Assembly: GCF_004363075.1 (NCBI RefSeq)
Contig: NZ_SNYN01000029.1
Coordinates: forward strand, 1 to 60,437
From: Actinorugispora endophytica
GTDB lineage: Bacteria > Actinomycetota > Actinomycetes > Streptosporangiales > Streptosporangiaceae
DNA: 60,437 nt
Reading direction: 5' to 3'
Under the pieces are notes generated by a model, which saw only the letters and a program-made list of their open reading frames with translations, was not told the origin of the DNA and searched no databases. Position 1 is the first letter of the stretch; each line of letters starts with the position of its first letter. The position numbers and the translations under genes are program-made. Below are positions 1-8,750 of the stretch, piece by piece.

Positions 1-138
1 CCCGCGCGCCCGCGTTGGGGCGGCCCCCCCCCCCCCCCCCTCCCCTGGTGCGGGTGGGGGTGCCGTCGCCGTTCCCCCCCGGGGTTTGACGCTGACGTCA
101 CGACCATCGAGCAGGACCCCCAGGACACGAGAGAGCCG
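1..138. other. Left window edge, low-complexity G/C-rich sequence
   Basis: No gene is visible here. The stretch contains a run of 17 consecutive C residues at 24-40 and a second C/G block at about 75-84. Homopolymers of this length are rare even in GC-rich genomes and may mark the end of a contig or an error-prone assembly junction. It is the downstream flank of the minus-strand lnt gene. Confidence 0.5.
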
Positions 139-1707
139 CTACTCGCCCGGCCCGGCCAGGACGGGTGCTTCCGGCTCCGCCCCGGACCGGACCCGCCTCG
201 CGCGCACGAGCGCCACCGCCACGGCCCCCAGGCCCATCAGGGTCAGCGCGGCCTCGGGCAGCACGCCGAGCCGGGTGGCCGGGGTCAGCCCGCTCATCGC
301 CGGGACCTCGGCGACGTGCACGGCGGCCTCGGCCTCGGGCGAGCGGTAGGAGACGCGCCCCTGGGGGGTGACGACGGCGCTGATACCGCTGGTGGAGGCG
401 ACCAGGGCGGGCCTGCCGTGCTCCACGGCGCGCAGCCGGGTGATGGCCAGCTGCTGCTCGGACTGGCCGGTGAAGTTGTAGTTGGCGTTGTTGGTGGGCA
501 CCGCGATGATCTGGCCGCCCGCGGCCACCGACTCGCGCACCGGCCGGTCGAAGGCCACGTCGAAGCAGATGACAGTGGCGACGGTCGTTCCGTTCACCTC
601 CAGCGCGCCGGGCTCGGTGCCGGGCACCGCGTCGCTGCCGATCCGCTGCAGGCGGGTGATCACCGGGGAGAACACAGCACGGAAGGGTATGTACTCGCCG
701 AAGGGCACCAGGTAGCGCTTGGTGTAGTGGTCACCGGGGCCTGTCTCGGGGTCCCACACGACGCTGCGGATCTCCCGCTCGGTGGCGTCCTCGCTGTACC
801 GGGTGATGCCGAACATCAGGGGGACGCCGATGTCCTCGGCGGCGTCCGAGATGAGCGCGGCCGCCATCGGGTCGGCGTAGGCGTCGATGTCGCTGGCGTT
901 CTCGGGCAGGACCACCAGGTCCGGTTGCGCGACCTCGCCCTCGCGGACCAGCCCGGCCAGCTCGTGCACGCCGTCCACGTGGTTCTGCAGTATCTGCGCG
1001 CGCTTGCCCAGGATGTCCATCTCGCCCGCGGCCGGCACGTTCCCCTGCACGATGGCGACGGTGGTGGTGTGGTCCACCTCGGGCGTGGCCAGGCGGGGCG
1101 CCAGGACGCCGCCGACGACGACCGCCATGATCAGGGCCAGGGCGTTGGCCAGCGGGCGGGCGAAGAGGTGCGGCCGCCCGGTCCGGATCGCCTCGCGCGC
1201 CGAGTGGGCCATGGCGACCACGAGCGCGCCGGTCAGGGCCACCATGAAGGTGACCAGCGCGGTTGAGCCGAGCGAGGCGTAGCCGGAGAAGACCGTGTCG
1301 GGCTGGCTGAACGCCAACTTGCCCCAGGGGAAGCCGCCGAGTGGGAAGCGCGCCCGGCAGAACTCCTGCGCGACCCACAGCGCGGCCGTCCACACCGGCC
1401 AGCCGGGGAGCCGCGAGACCAGCGCGATCCCCATGGCCATGGGGATGTAGTAGACCGTCTCGGCGGCGGCGATGACGAGCCACACGTCAACGCCGAAGAT
1501 CTCCTGCCACTTGACCAGCGGGACCATGAGGGAGGCCCCCGCGACGGCTCCGAGCCAAGCGGCACGGCGGGCCCGCACGCCGTGCACGGCCGCCAGGAGC
1601 AGGGCCGCGCTGAAGGGGGCCAGCGCCCACAGCCCGTACGGCGGCAGGGCCGCCAGTTGGGCCAGTCCGGAGACGGCTGCGGCCAGGACTCGAAGAAGCA
1701 GCATCAC
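139..1707 (-). CDS. lnt: Apolipoprotein N-acyltransferase
   Basis: This membrane enzyme transfers an acyl chain from phospholipid to the N-terminal cysteine of lipoproteins, the last step of lipoprotein maturation. The 522-residue product has a hydrophobic N-terminal half of several membrane segments (about residues 1-205) followed by a nitrilase-fold domain. The expected Glu-Lys-Cys triad is visible: E269 in VLPEN, K330 in HYTKRYLVPFGE and C381 in VICFD. The length matches the usual 500-540 residues of Lnt. There is no fused polyprenol-phosphate mannose synthase domain, which some mycobacterial homologues carry. Several lipoproteins are encoded in this window (FKBP, LivJ-like and DppA-like binding proteins) and are plausible substrates. 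The gene is followed by the window edge and preceded by a 610-bp gap. Confidence 0.93.
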   Translation of the reverse strand: MMLLLRVLAAAVSGLAQLAALPPYGLWALAPFSAALLLAAVHGVRARRAAWLGAVAGASLMVPLVKWQEIFGVDVWLVIAAAETVYYIPMAMGIALVSRLPGWPVWTAALWVAQEFCRARFPLGGFPWGKLAFSQPDTVFSGYASLGSTALVTFMVALTGALVVAMAHSAREAIRTGRPHLFARPLANALALIMAVVVGGVLAPRLATPEVDHTTTVAIVQGNVPAAGEMDILGKRAQILQNHVDGVHELAGLVREGEVAQPDLVVLPENASDIDAYADPMAAALISDAAEDIGVPLMFGITRYSEDATEREIRSVVWDPETGPGDHYTKRYLVPFGEYIPFRAVFSPVITRLQRIGSDAVPGTEPGALEVNGTTVATVICFDVAFDRPVRESVAAGGQIIAVPTNNANYNFTGQSEQQLAITRLRAVEHGRPALVASTSGISAVVTPQGRVSYRSPEAEAAVHVAEVPAMSGLTPATRLGVLPEAALTLMGLGAVAVALVRARRVRSGAEPEAPVLAGPGE

Positions 1708-2317
1708 GCCAGGAAGCCTAGGGCAGGATCACCCGAGGCGGTATCGGGGGGACGCGGAGAAAGGCCCGGACACCCTTCGGACCGGATCCGTCTCGTAGGC
1801 GGCGAGCTCGGAGACCGTTGTCTACTGGATGTTCGGGCCTTCTCCGGGTCCAACCCCCCGCCCGGTCACGGGACCCCGGCCCTTCCCACGACGTGCGCCG
1901 CATCTGGTGCGTGACGCGACGTCCAACGGGAGAAGAACCGGACCGCTCAACCGGTCCGTCCAGTGCTGGACTGGTCGTCAGCCTACCCAGACTCGGTGTT
2001 CCCGCGCGTTCCGCGCGGCTCCGTGTCGGCCCTCCTCGTCATCGCGACGATGTGGAAACGACCCGGGAACAGAAAATGGAACACCCGCGTCCGGGAGACG
2101 GCGCCTGCAAGGCTAACGCACCGGTGCCGATGATGCCAGTCGGGCCGCGACCGAGGTGGGGCCTCGCCGAAACCGGCGAGAGAGCGAAAGAAACGATCAT
2201 TTCGATCAGAAAATCGATCAATCTGCGCGAAACTATGGACAGAACGATCGGACCTGGTGTTCGATTTCGAGCAGCACACCGATCACCGTCGGTCGACCGA
2301 GAAGGAGCTGTTGAACC
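1708..2317. promoter_or_regulatory. Intergenic region upstream of the msiK-like gene, with CGATCA repeats
   Basis: No convincing gene lies in this 610-bp gap between divergent lnt and the sugar ABC ATPase gene. The part near the ATPase gene (about 2185-2300) is clearly less GC-rich than its surroundings. It carries three direct CGATCA copies at 2194, 2203 and 2215 and related CGATCG/CGATCACC words at 2246 and 2279. These may be operator sites for a sugar-responsive repressor; this is inference. A good ribosome binding site (AAGGAG) precedes the ATG at 2318. Confidence 0.4.
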
Positions 2318-3544
2318 ATGGCCGAGATCGTCCTCGAAGGCGTCGACAAGATCTACACGGGCGGCGTCAAGGCCGTGGACGGGCTCAACCTGGAGATCGC
2401 CGACGGCGAGTTCATGGTGCTCGTCGGCCCGTCGGGCTGCGGAAAGTCCACCGCGCTGCGGATGATCGCGGGGCTCGAGGAGATCAGCGGCGGCACCCTG
2501 AGCATCGGCGGCCGGGTCGTCAACGACCTTCCGCCCAAGAGCCGCGACATCGCCATGGTCTTCCAGAACTACGCGCTCTACCCGCACATGACGGTGGAGC
2601 AGAACCTGGCCTTCGGCCTCAAGCTGCGCAAGACCCCCAAGCCCGAGATCGAGCGCCGGGTCAAGGAGGCCGCGGCCATGCTCGGCCTGGAGCCCTACCT
2701 CAAGCGCAAGCCCGCCGCGCTGTCCGGTGGCCAGCGCCAGCGCGTGGCGATGGGCCGCGCGATCGTCCGCGAGCCGCAGGCCTTCCTCATGGACGAGCCG
2801 CTGTCCAACCTGGACGCCAAGCTGCGCGTGCAGATGCGCGCCTCGCTGAACCAGCTGCACGACCGCCTGGGCGTGACCACCATCTACGTCACGCACGACC
2901 AGATCGAGGCGATGACCCTGGGCGACCGCGTCGCGGTCCTCAAGGACGGCCAGCTGCAGCAGGTCGACACCCCCAAGAACCTGTTCGACCACCCGGTCAA
3001 CCTGTTCGTCGCCGGGTTCATCGGCTCGCCCGCCATGAACTTCGTCACCGCCCGCATCGACGGTGACGGCGACGGCGCGGTCCTGTCCTTCGCGGACCAC
3101 ACGCTCCAGGTGGGCGCCGAGAGCGTCCAGGACCACCCGGGCCTGCGCGACTACTTCGGCAAGGAGATCATCCTGGGCATCCGCCCCTCGGACTTCGACG
3201 ACGCCGAGTTCGCCGCGCACAACGGCAGCACGATGAACATCGTCGCGAACGTCACCGAGGAGATCGGCACCGAGATCAACGTGATCTTCGGTGTGGACGC
3301 CCCGCCGGTCCAGCACGAGGCCACCGCGGCGCTGGCCGCCGACGCCGCGGGCGACGAGGAGGACGAGACCGGGATCCCGCTGAGCGGCGACCAGTCGGTC
3401 TTCACCGCCCGCGTGAACCCGCGCAGCGCGGTGCGCCCCGGCCACGAGATCGCGCTGACCGTGGACACCCGCCGCCTGCACTACTTCGACATCGAGAGCG
3501 GCCTGGCCATCGGCCACCCGGCCAACGTGAAGGCCTCCGTGTAG
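2318..3544 (+). CDS. Sugar ABC transporter ATP-binding protein (MsiK/UgpC/MalK type)
   Basis: This is the cytoplasmic ATPase subunit that energises carbohydrate ABC importers. Of 408 residues, the N-terminal ATPase domain has Walker A GPSGCGKST at 37-45, a Q-loop FQNYALYPHMTV, the signature LSGGQ at 135-139, Walker B FLMDEPLSNLDAKL and the switch His in VTHDQ. The C-terminal part is the regulatory TOBE/MalK-like domain with an acidic insertion around residues 330-350. No permease or binding-protein gene is next to it. In streptomycetes such a lone ATPase (MsiK) serves many sugar transporters in trans, and the same role is inferred here. The start ATG has an AAGGAG ribosome binding site. A strong hairpin follows the stop codon. 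Confidence 0.9.
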   Translation: MAEIVLEGVDKIYTGGVKAVDGLNLEIADGEFMVLVGPSGCGKSTALRMIAGLEEISGGTLSIGGRVVNDLPPKSRDIAMVFQNYALYPHMTVEQNLAFGLKLRKTPKPEIERRVKEAAAMLGLEPYLKRKPAALSGGQRQRVAMGRAIVREPQAFLMDEPLSNLDAKLRVQMRASLNQLHDRLGVTTIYVTHDQIEAMTLGDRVAVLKDGQLQQVDTPKNLFDHPVNLFVAGFIGSPAMNFVTARIDGDGDGAVLSFADHTLQVGAESVQDHPGLRDYFGKEIILGIRPSDFDDAEFAAHNGSTMNIVANVTEEIGTEINVIFGVDAPPVQHEATAALAADAAGDEEDETGIPLSGDQSVFTARVNPRSAVRPGHEIALTVDTRRLHYFDIESGLAIGHPANVKASV

Positions 3545-3560
3545 TCCCCTCCCCTACGCG

Positions 3561-3610
3561 GAGAAGGGAGGCGCCCCGGGTTCCCGGGGGCGCCTCCCTT
3601 TCGCTTCTCC
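3561..3610. terminator. Bidirectional terminator between convergent genes
   Basis: A GC-rich inverted repeat (GGGAGGCGCCCC pairing with GGGGCGCCTCCC, short central loop) is followed by a T-containing tract. An outer GAGAAG/CTTCTC pairing can extend it. It sits between the stop codons of the plus-strand ABC ATPase gene and the minus-strand acyl-CoA dehydrogenase gene. Confidence 0.8.
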
Positions 3611-3644
3611 ACCGGTCTCCACCGGTGGTCCCCTGGTGCGGAGC

Positions 3645-4817
3645 CTACTCGTCGCCGCGGGCCAGGTGGCGGCCGATGACCAGGCGCTGGATCTGGTTGG
3701 TGCCCTCGACGATCTGCAGGACCTTGGCCTCGCGCATCAGGCGCTCGGCCGGGAAGTCCGAGGTGTAGCCGCAGCCGCCCAGGACCTGCACGGCGTCCGT
3801 GGTCACCCGCATCGCGGCGTCGGTGGCGAACAGCTTGGCCATCGCGGCCCGCCTGCCGAAGGGGCGTCCCGCGTCGCGGCGGCGGGCCGCGGCCAGGTAC
3901 AGCTCCCGCGCGGCGGCGACCTGCGTGGCCATGTCCGCCAGCAGGAAGGAAACACCCTGGAAGTCGCCGATGGGACGACCGAACTGCCGGCGCCCGCGGG
4001 AGTGTCCCACCGCCAGGTCCAGTGCCGCCTGGGCGACGCCCACCGCGCACGCGGCGATGCCCAGGCGTCCCGAGTCCAGCGCGGCCAGCGCGATGCCGAA
4101 GCCCCTGCCCTCGTCGCCGACCCGGTTCGCGGCGGGGACGACGGCGTCCTCGAAGCGGACCACCGCCGTGGGGGACGACCGCAGGCCCATCTTCCGCTCG
4201 GGCGCGTCCGCGCCCACTCCCCCGGTCCCCGCGGGGACGTGGAGGCAGCTGATGCCGCGGGCTCCCGAGTCCGGCGCCCCGGTGCGGGCGAAGAGGGTGT
4301 AGAAGTCGGCGGCCCCGCCGTGCGTGATCCAGGACTTCGCGCCGTTCAGGCGGTATCCGCCGTCCACCGCGTCGGCCCGGGTGGCCAGCGCCGCGGCGTC
4401 CGATCCCGCATGGGCCTCGGACAGGCAGTAGGCCCCCAGCAGCTCCCCTCCGATCATCGACGGCAGGAGCTCCGCGCGCTGTCCGGGGGTGCCGAAGTCC
4501 GCGACCGGGAAGCAGGACAGGGTGTGCACGCTCAGCCCCAGTCCGACCGCCAGCCAGCCCCGGCTCAGCTCCTCCACGACCTGGAGGTAGACCTCGTAGG
4601 GCTGGTCCCCGCCGCCGTACTCGCCGGGATAGGGCAGTCCCAGCAGCCCCGAGCGTCCCAGAAGGGCGAACACCTCGCGCGGGAAGCGCCCCTTCTCCTC
4701 GTCCCCGGCCGCCCTGGCGACCAGTTCGCCGTCCACTAGCCCCCGGACGAGTTCCATCAGGTCAGCCGCCTCTGCGGTGGGAAGGATACGGTCTACGGCC
4801 ATGGGTTCTCCCCTCAC
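3645..4817 (-). CDS. Acyl-CoA dehydrogenase
   Basis: This flavoenzyme is expected to oxidise an acyl-CoA at the alpha-beta bond, passing electrons to ETF. The 390-residue protein has the three-part ACAD fold: N-terminal helical domain, middle beta domain with the signature GAYCLSEAHAGSDAAAL and KSWITHGG, and a C-terminal helical domain with QVLGGCGYTSDFPAERLMREAK and EGTNQIQR. The substrate cannot be told from the sequence. It stands alone between a strong terminator and a gene for a mannosyltransferase. A perfect interrupted palindrome just upstream (4850-4867) suggests control by a TetR-type repressor. Confidence 0.9.
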   Translation of the reverse strand: MRGEPMAVDRILPTAEAADLMELVRGLVDGELVARAAGDEEKGRFPREVFALLGRSGLLGLPYPGEYGGGDQPYEVYLQVVEELSRGWLAVGLGLSVHTLSCFPVADFGTPGQRAELLPSMIGGELLGAYCLSEAHAGSDAAALATRADAVDGGYRLNGAKSWITHGGAADFYTLFARTGAPDSGARGISCLHVPAGTGGVGADAPERKMGLRSSPTAVVRFEDAVVPAANRVGDEGRGFGIALAALDSGRLGIAACAVGVAQAALDLAVGHSRGRRQFGRPIGDFQGVSFLLADMATQVAAARELYLAAARRRDAGRPFGRRAAMAKLFATDAAMRVTTDAVQVLGGCGYTSDFPAERLMREAKVLQIVEGTNQIQRLVIGRHLARGDE

Positions 4818-4849
4818 TCATCGCCGCCGCCTCGTGAGCTCCGGCGATT

Positions 4850-4867
4850 TACTAGGTCATCCTAGTA
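4850..4867. promoter_or_regulatory. Palindromic operator upstream of acyl-CoA dehydrogenase
   Basis: TACTAGG and CCTAGTA form 7-bp inverted arms around the spacer TCAT. The site lies 33 bp before the ATG of the minus-strand acyl-CoA dehydrogenase gene, where a promoter is expected. Such short interrupted palindromes are typical of TetR-family operators. No regulator gene is adjacent, so the regulator is unknown. Confidence 0.55.
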
Positions 4868-4919
4868 TTCGATGGCCCGAGCGCAGAAGGGCCGGCCCCG
4901 GTTCCGGCGGCGGCCCGTC

Positions 4920-4993
4920 CTTCTCGGTGATCTTGACCTTTCCGGGGTCTCGGAGGCGGTTGAGACCCCGGAAAGGTCAAGATCACCGAGAAG
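4920..4993. repeat. Long hairpin repeat, family A copy 1
   Basis: A perfect 32-bp stem (4920-4951 with 4962-4993) closes a 10-nt loop GGAGGCGGTT. The core of the arm is GATCTTGACCTTTCC followed by GGGGTCTC. It starts 10 bp beyond the stop codon of the minus-strand mannosyltransferase gene, so it probably ends that transcript. Two related copies are at 21111-21184 and 48261-48326. There is no U-tract on the outside. Confidence 0.9.
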
Positions 4994-5003
4994 TGACGGG
5001 CGC

Positions 5004-6134
5004 TCAGGCCAGCAGGTCCGCCAGCCGTCGGGCACTGGAGTCCCAGGTCCACTCCGCCAGCACCCGCTCCCGGCCGCGCGCGCCCATCGCGCGTGCCAGC
5101 GCGGGGTCGGCGAGCAGGGTGCTCAGGCGCCCGGCCACCGCCTTGGGGTCGCGGCCGTCCACGACGAACCCGGTCCGGCCGTGGCGCACCGTGTCGGGGG
5201 CCCCGCCCGAATCGCCGACGACCACCGGAAGCCCGGTGGCGGCGGCCTCCAGGTAGACGATACCCAGCCCTTCGGCCTCCAGCCCGGCCCGACAGGTGCG
5301 CGAGGGCATCGCGAACACGTCGGCCGCGGCGAAGAAGGCGGGCAGTTCGGCGTGCGGGTGCCCGCCCGCGAACACCACCTCCCGACCGACCCCCGCCCAC
5401 TCCGCCAGCTCGCGCAGCCGCTTGCCGTCGGGGCCGTCGCCCACCACCAGCAGGCGCGCCCCGGGAACCCGCATCCGCACCCAGGTCATGGCGCGAACCA
5501 GCGCGTCCACCCCCTTACGGGGCACCAGCCGCGCCGCGCACAGCACCACCGGCGCGTCCCCCAGACCGTAGCGCCCGCGTACGGCCGAGCCGTCCACCCC
5601 CGGGTGGAAGAGGGCGGGGTCCACCCCCGGCGTGAACCGGACCAGCTTGCCCCGGTCCGCGGGGGCGACCGCGCGCTCCAGCTCGGACCGGGTGAAGGAG
5701 CCCAGGTACGTGAGTACGTCGACGTCCGCGCCGATGCGGCGCAGCAGCACACGCGAACCGGGCAGCCGCGACCACCAGACCTCGTGCCCGTGCGTGATGG
5801 CCACGATCCGACCGGCGCCCGCGCGGCGCAGCCGCCGCGCCGCCAGGGCCAATGGCGCGGCGGCCCCGAACAGCACCCGGTCGCAGCCGTACTCCCGCAT
5901 CAGCGTGGCGGCACGCTCGGTCACCCGCCGGGTCGGCAGCAGCGTGGCGGCCCGGTCGCGCATCACCGGGAAGTCCAGGCCCGCGTCGAACCCCCGGTCT
6001 CCCGGCGAGCGTGAGGTGTAGACGACGCCCTCGCCCTGTTGGGCCATCCGGGCGGCGAGCTCGTAGCAGAACGTCTCGATGCCGCCCCGGCGCGGCGGGA
6101 AGTCGTTGGTCACCAGCAGCGTCCGCCGCGCCAT
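5004..6134 (-). CDS. pimB: Glycosyltransferase family 4, PimB-like phosphatidylinositol mannosyltransferase
   Basis: The protein (376 residues from ATG 6134; a GTG at 6140 would add two) looks like the GDP-mannose-dependent enzyme that adds the second mannose to phosphatidylinositol mannosides at the inner face of the membrane. The GT-B N-terminus TNDFPPRRGGIETF is the classic PimB' opening. Further on are FGAAAPLAL, THGHEVWW, TPGVDPALFHPG, the PRKGVDALVRA segment and the donor-binding EAEGLGIVYLEAAATGLPVV, whose E-x7-E contains the two conserved glutamates. A purine-rich stretch 9 nt before ATG 6134 favours that start. It is followed by hairpin family A copy 1. The exact acceptor is inferred from similarity to the mycobacterial enzyme; another mannolipid acceptor is possible. 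Confidence 0.8.
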   Translation of the reverse strand: MARRTLLVTNDFPPRRGGIETFCYELAARMAQQGEGVVYTSRSPGDRGFDAGLDFPVMRDRAATLLPTRRVTERAATLMREYGCDRVLFGAAAPLALAARRLRRAGAGRIVAITHGHEVWWSRLPGSRVLLRRIGADVDVLTYLGSFTRSELERAVAPADRGKLVRFTPGVDPALFHPGVDGSAVRGRYGLGDAPVVLCAARLVPRKGVDALVRAMTWVRMRVPGARLLVVGDGPDGKRLRELAEWAGVGREVVFAGGHPHAELPAFFAAADVFAMPSRTCRAGLEAEGLGIVYLEAAATGLPVVVGDSGGAPDTVRHGRTGFVVDGRDPKAVAGRLSTLLADPALARAMGARGRERVLAEWTWDSSARRLADLLA

Positions 6135-6423
6135 CGGCACGTGCCCCCCGTTTCCTCGTCAGGCGTCGCGGGAGGGTCCTGTCCGTGCCTCCGGCCTGGT
6201 CGGCCGGTCCGGGGGGCGCTCGGCCGGGACCGTGAGCCCCCGCGTGGTCTCATCCTCGTCCATCAGGTCCGCGACGGCGCGGCGCCGCGCGGGAGAACCG
6301 GCCGGGCACGGCGGAACCGTCCTTCGGAGATTGCGCGGACCACCGCGGGGGAGACCAGGGGAGGACGCACCCTCAAGCGCCGGCCGCCCCGGCCGGACGC
6401 CCCTGACCGCAGCGAGGAGGACG

Positions 6424-8064
6424 ATGAGCCACGACTGGTGGCGCGACGCCGTCATCTACCAGGTCTACCCCCGCAGCTTCGCCGACTCCGACGGCGACGG
6501 CCTCGGCGACATCCCCGGCATCACGCGGCGGATCCACCACCTGGCCGCACTCGGTGTGGACGCGGTCTGGCTGTCCCCGTTCTACCCCTCGCCGTTGGCC
6601 GACGGCGGCTACGACGTCGCCGACTTCCGTCAGGTGGACCCGCGGCTGGGAACCCTGGAGGACTTCGACGCGCTGGTGGCCGCCGCGCACGGGAACGGCA
6701 TCCGGGTCATCGTGGACATCGTCCCGAACCACACCTCCGACCAGCACGAGTGGTTCCGGCAGGCCCTGGCCGCGGCCCCCGGCTCCCCCGAGCGTGACCG
6801 GTACGTCTTCCGGGAGGGCGCGGGCGACGACGGCGAGCTGCCGCCCAGCGGCTGGCAGTCGATGTTCGGCGGCCCCGCGTGGACGCGGGTGCCCGACGGC
6901 CAGTGGTACCTGCACCTGTTCGCCCGCGAGCAGCCCGACCTGAACTGGGCCGACCCCGGGGTGCGCGCGGAGTTCACGGACATCCTGCGCTTCTGGTGCC
7001 GGCGCGGCGTGGACGGGTTCCGCATCGACGTGGCCAACGCGCTGGTCAAGGACCTGTCCGAACCGCTGCGCGAGGTGCTGCCCACCCTCGACCCCGCCGG
7101 GGTGGACCACTTCAGCGCCAACCCCGACCACCCGCACTGGGACCGGCCCGAGGTGCACGAGATCTACCGCGAGTGGCGGACCGTCCTGGACGAGTTCGAC
7201 CCGCCCCGGATCGCCGTCGCCGAGGCGTGGCTGCCCAGCGAGCGGCTGGCCCTCTACCTGCGTTCCGACGAGCTGCACCAGGCGTTCAACTTCGAGTTCC
7301 TGCGCTGCGCGTGGAGCGCCGACGCCTACCGCCAGGTCGTCACCACGAGCATCGCCGACGCCTCCGCCGTGGGCACCGTGGCGACCTGGGTGCTGTCCAA
7401 CCACGACGTGGTGCGCCCGGCGTCGGTGCTGGGGCTTCCCCTGGGAACCGACCTGAACGACTGGCTGATGAGCGGGGGGACCGCCCCGCCCACCGACGCG
7501 GCCCTGGGCCGGCGCCGGGCCCGCGCGGCGGCGCTGCTGGAGCTGGCGCTGCCCGGCTCGACCTACGTCTACCAGGGCGAGGAGCTCGGCCTGCCCGAGG
7601 TCTCCGACCTGCCCGCCGAGGTGCTCCGGGATCCCACCTGGGAGCGGACCGGGCACACCGTCAAGGGCCGGGACGGCTGCCGGGTGCCGATCCCGTGGGA
7701 GCCGGAGGGCCCGTCCTTCGGTTTCGGCCCGGGACCGGGCTGGCTGCCGCAGCCGGACGACTGGGGCTCCCTGTCGGTGCGGGCGCAGACGGGCGACCCC
7801 GCGTCGTCCCTGGAGCTGTACCGGGCCGCGCTGCGCGAGCGGCGCGCGTTCTCCGCGGATCACTCCTTCGCCTGGGAGGACGCGTTCAACACCGGGGACG
7901 TGCTGGCCTTCCGTCGCGGCGGGGACGTCCTGGTGCTGGTGAACACCGGCCCGGCCCCGGTCCCGCTGCCGCGGGGAGAGGTGATCCTGGCCAGTGTGAA
8001 CCTGACCGGGGAGGTGCTGCCCGGCGACGCGGCGGTGTGGCTGAGGACCGGCTCGGAGCGGTGA
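6424..8064 (+). CDS. Alpha-glucosidase, glycoside hydrolase family 13 (oligo-1,6-glucosidase type)
   Basis: This cytoplasmic enzyme is expected to release glucose from alpha-glucosides such as maltose or isomaltose. The open frame extends far upstream, but the ATG at 6424 has a GAGGAGG ribosome binding site and opens with the family N-terminus WWRDAVIYQVYPRSF; this gives 546 residues. The GH13 motifs are in order: DIVPNH at about 98-103, nucleophile D202 in GFRIDVAN, acid/base E267 in AVAEAW and D328 in LSNHD. A QPDLNW segment is typical of the GH13 glucosidase subfamily. There is no signal peptide. It is monocistronic and ends 6 bp before a perfect hairpin. The linkage preference cannot be decided by eye. 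Confidence 0.88.
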   Translation: MSHDWWRDAVIYQVYPRSFADSDGDGLGDIPGITRRIHHLAALGVDAVWLSPFYPSPLADGGYDVADFRQVDPRLGTLEDFDALVAAAHGNGIRVIVDIVPNHTSDQHEWFRQALAAAPGSPERDRYVFREGAGDDGELPPSGWQSMFGGPAWTRVPDGQWYLHLFAREQPDLNWADPGVRAEFTDILRFWCRRGVDGFRIDVANALVKDLSEPLREVLPTLDPAGVDHFSANPDHPHWDRPEVHEIYREWRTVLDEFDPPRIAVAEAWLPSERLALYLRSDELHQAFNFEFLRCAWSADAYRQVVTTSIADASAVGTVATWVLSNHDVVRPASVLGLPLGTDLNDWLMSGGTAPPTDAALGRRRARAAALLELALPGSTYVYQGEELGLPEVSDLPAEVLRDPTWERTGHTVKGRDGCRVPIPWEPEGPSFGFGPGPGWLPQPDDWGSLSVRAQTGDPASSLELYRAALRERRAFSADHSFAWEDAFNTGDVLAFRRGGDVLVLVNTGPAPVPLPRGEVILASVNLTGEVLPGDAAVWLRTGSER

Positions 8065-8070
8065 TCCGGA

Positions 8071-8106
8071 CCGGCGCCCTTACGATGTAGATCGTAAGGG
8101 CGCCGG
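8071..8106. terminator. Bidirectional hairpin terminator
   Basis: A perfect 16-bp stem (8071-8086 with 8091-8106) with tetraloop GTAG sits between the stop of the GH13 gene and the stop of the minus-strand response regulator gene. Confidence 0.85.
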
Positions 8107-8144
8107 CCTCCTGCCGCCGCCCGGCGCTCCGGGAGGCCCGGCCC

Positions 8145-8750
8145 TCACAGCCAGCCCCGGTCCTCCGCGATCGCCACCGCCTCCAGCCTGCTGCGCGCGC
8201 CCGTCTTGCCGATGGCCGCGGACAGGTGGTTGCGCACCGTCCCCTCCGCCAGGTGCAGGCGGACGGCGATCTCCGCCGCGCTCGCGCCGCCCCTGGCCGC
8301 GGCCAGGACCTGACCCTCCCGTTCGGTCAGCGGGCTCACGCCGTACGCCAGCGACTCGGCGGCCAGCCCCGGGTCCACCACCCGCAGCCCCCGGTGCACC
8401 CGGCGCACCGCGTCGACCAGGTACTCCGGGGACGCGTCCTTGACCACGAACCCGCTGGCGCCCGCCGCCATGGCGCGCGCCAGGTACCCCGGGCGGCCGA
8501 AGGTCGTGCACATCAGCACCCGGCACCCGGGCACCGCGCGGACCAGCCCCGCCGCCGCGGACAGGCCGTCCGTGCCGGGCATCCGCACGTCGACGAGCGC
8601 GACGTCGGGACGGGTGCGCCGCGCCGCCTCGACCGCCTCGGCGCCGTCCCCGGCCCGGGCCACGACCTCCAGGTCCGCCTCCATGTCGAGCATGGCCGCC
8701 AGCGCTCCGCGCACCAGCGCCTGGTCGTCCGCGACAAGAACCCTGATCAC
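8145..8750 (-). CDS. NarL/FixJ-family response regulator
   Basis: A 201-residue DNA-binding response regulator. The receiver domain has the acidic pair D8-D9, phospho-acceptor D54 in VALVDVRMPG and a conserved Lys in FVVKDAS. The C-terminal LuxR-type HTH is visible as SPLTEREGQVLAAARGG followed by EIAVRLHLAEGTVRNHL. The GTG start at 8750 overlaps the kinase stop codon (GTGA), so the two are translationally coupled. It is expected to be phosphorylated by the kinase and probably controls the divergent ABC exporter operon. The frame stays open far upstream, but that extension is only a shadow of the kinase gene. Confidence 0.92.
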   Translation of the reverse strand: MIRVLVADDQALVRGALAAMLDMEADLEVVARAGDGAEAVEAARRTRPDVALVDVRMPGTDGLSAAAGLVRAVPGCRVLMCTTFGRPGYLARAMAAGASGFVVKDASPEYLVDAVRRVHRGLRVVDPGLAAESLAYGVSPLTEREGQVLAAARGGASAAEIAVRLHLAEGTVRNHLSAAIGKTGARSRLEAVAIAEDRGWL

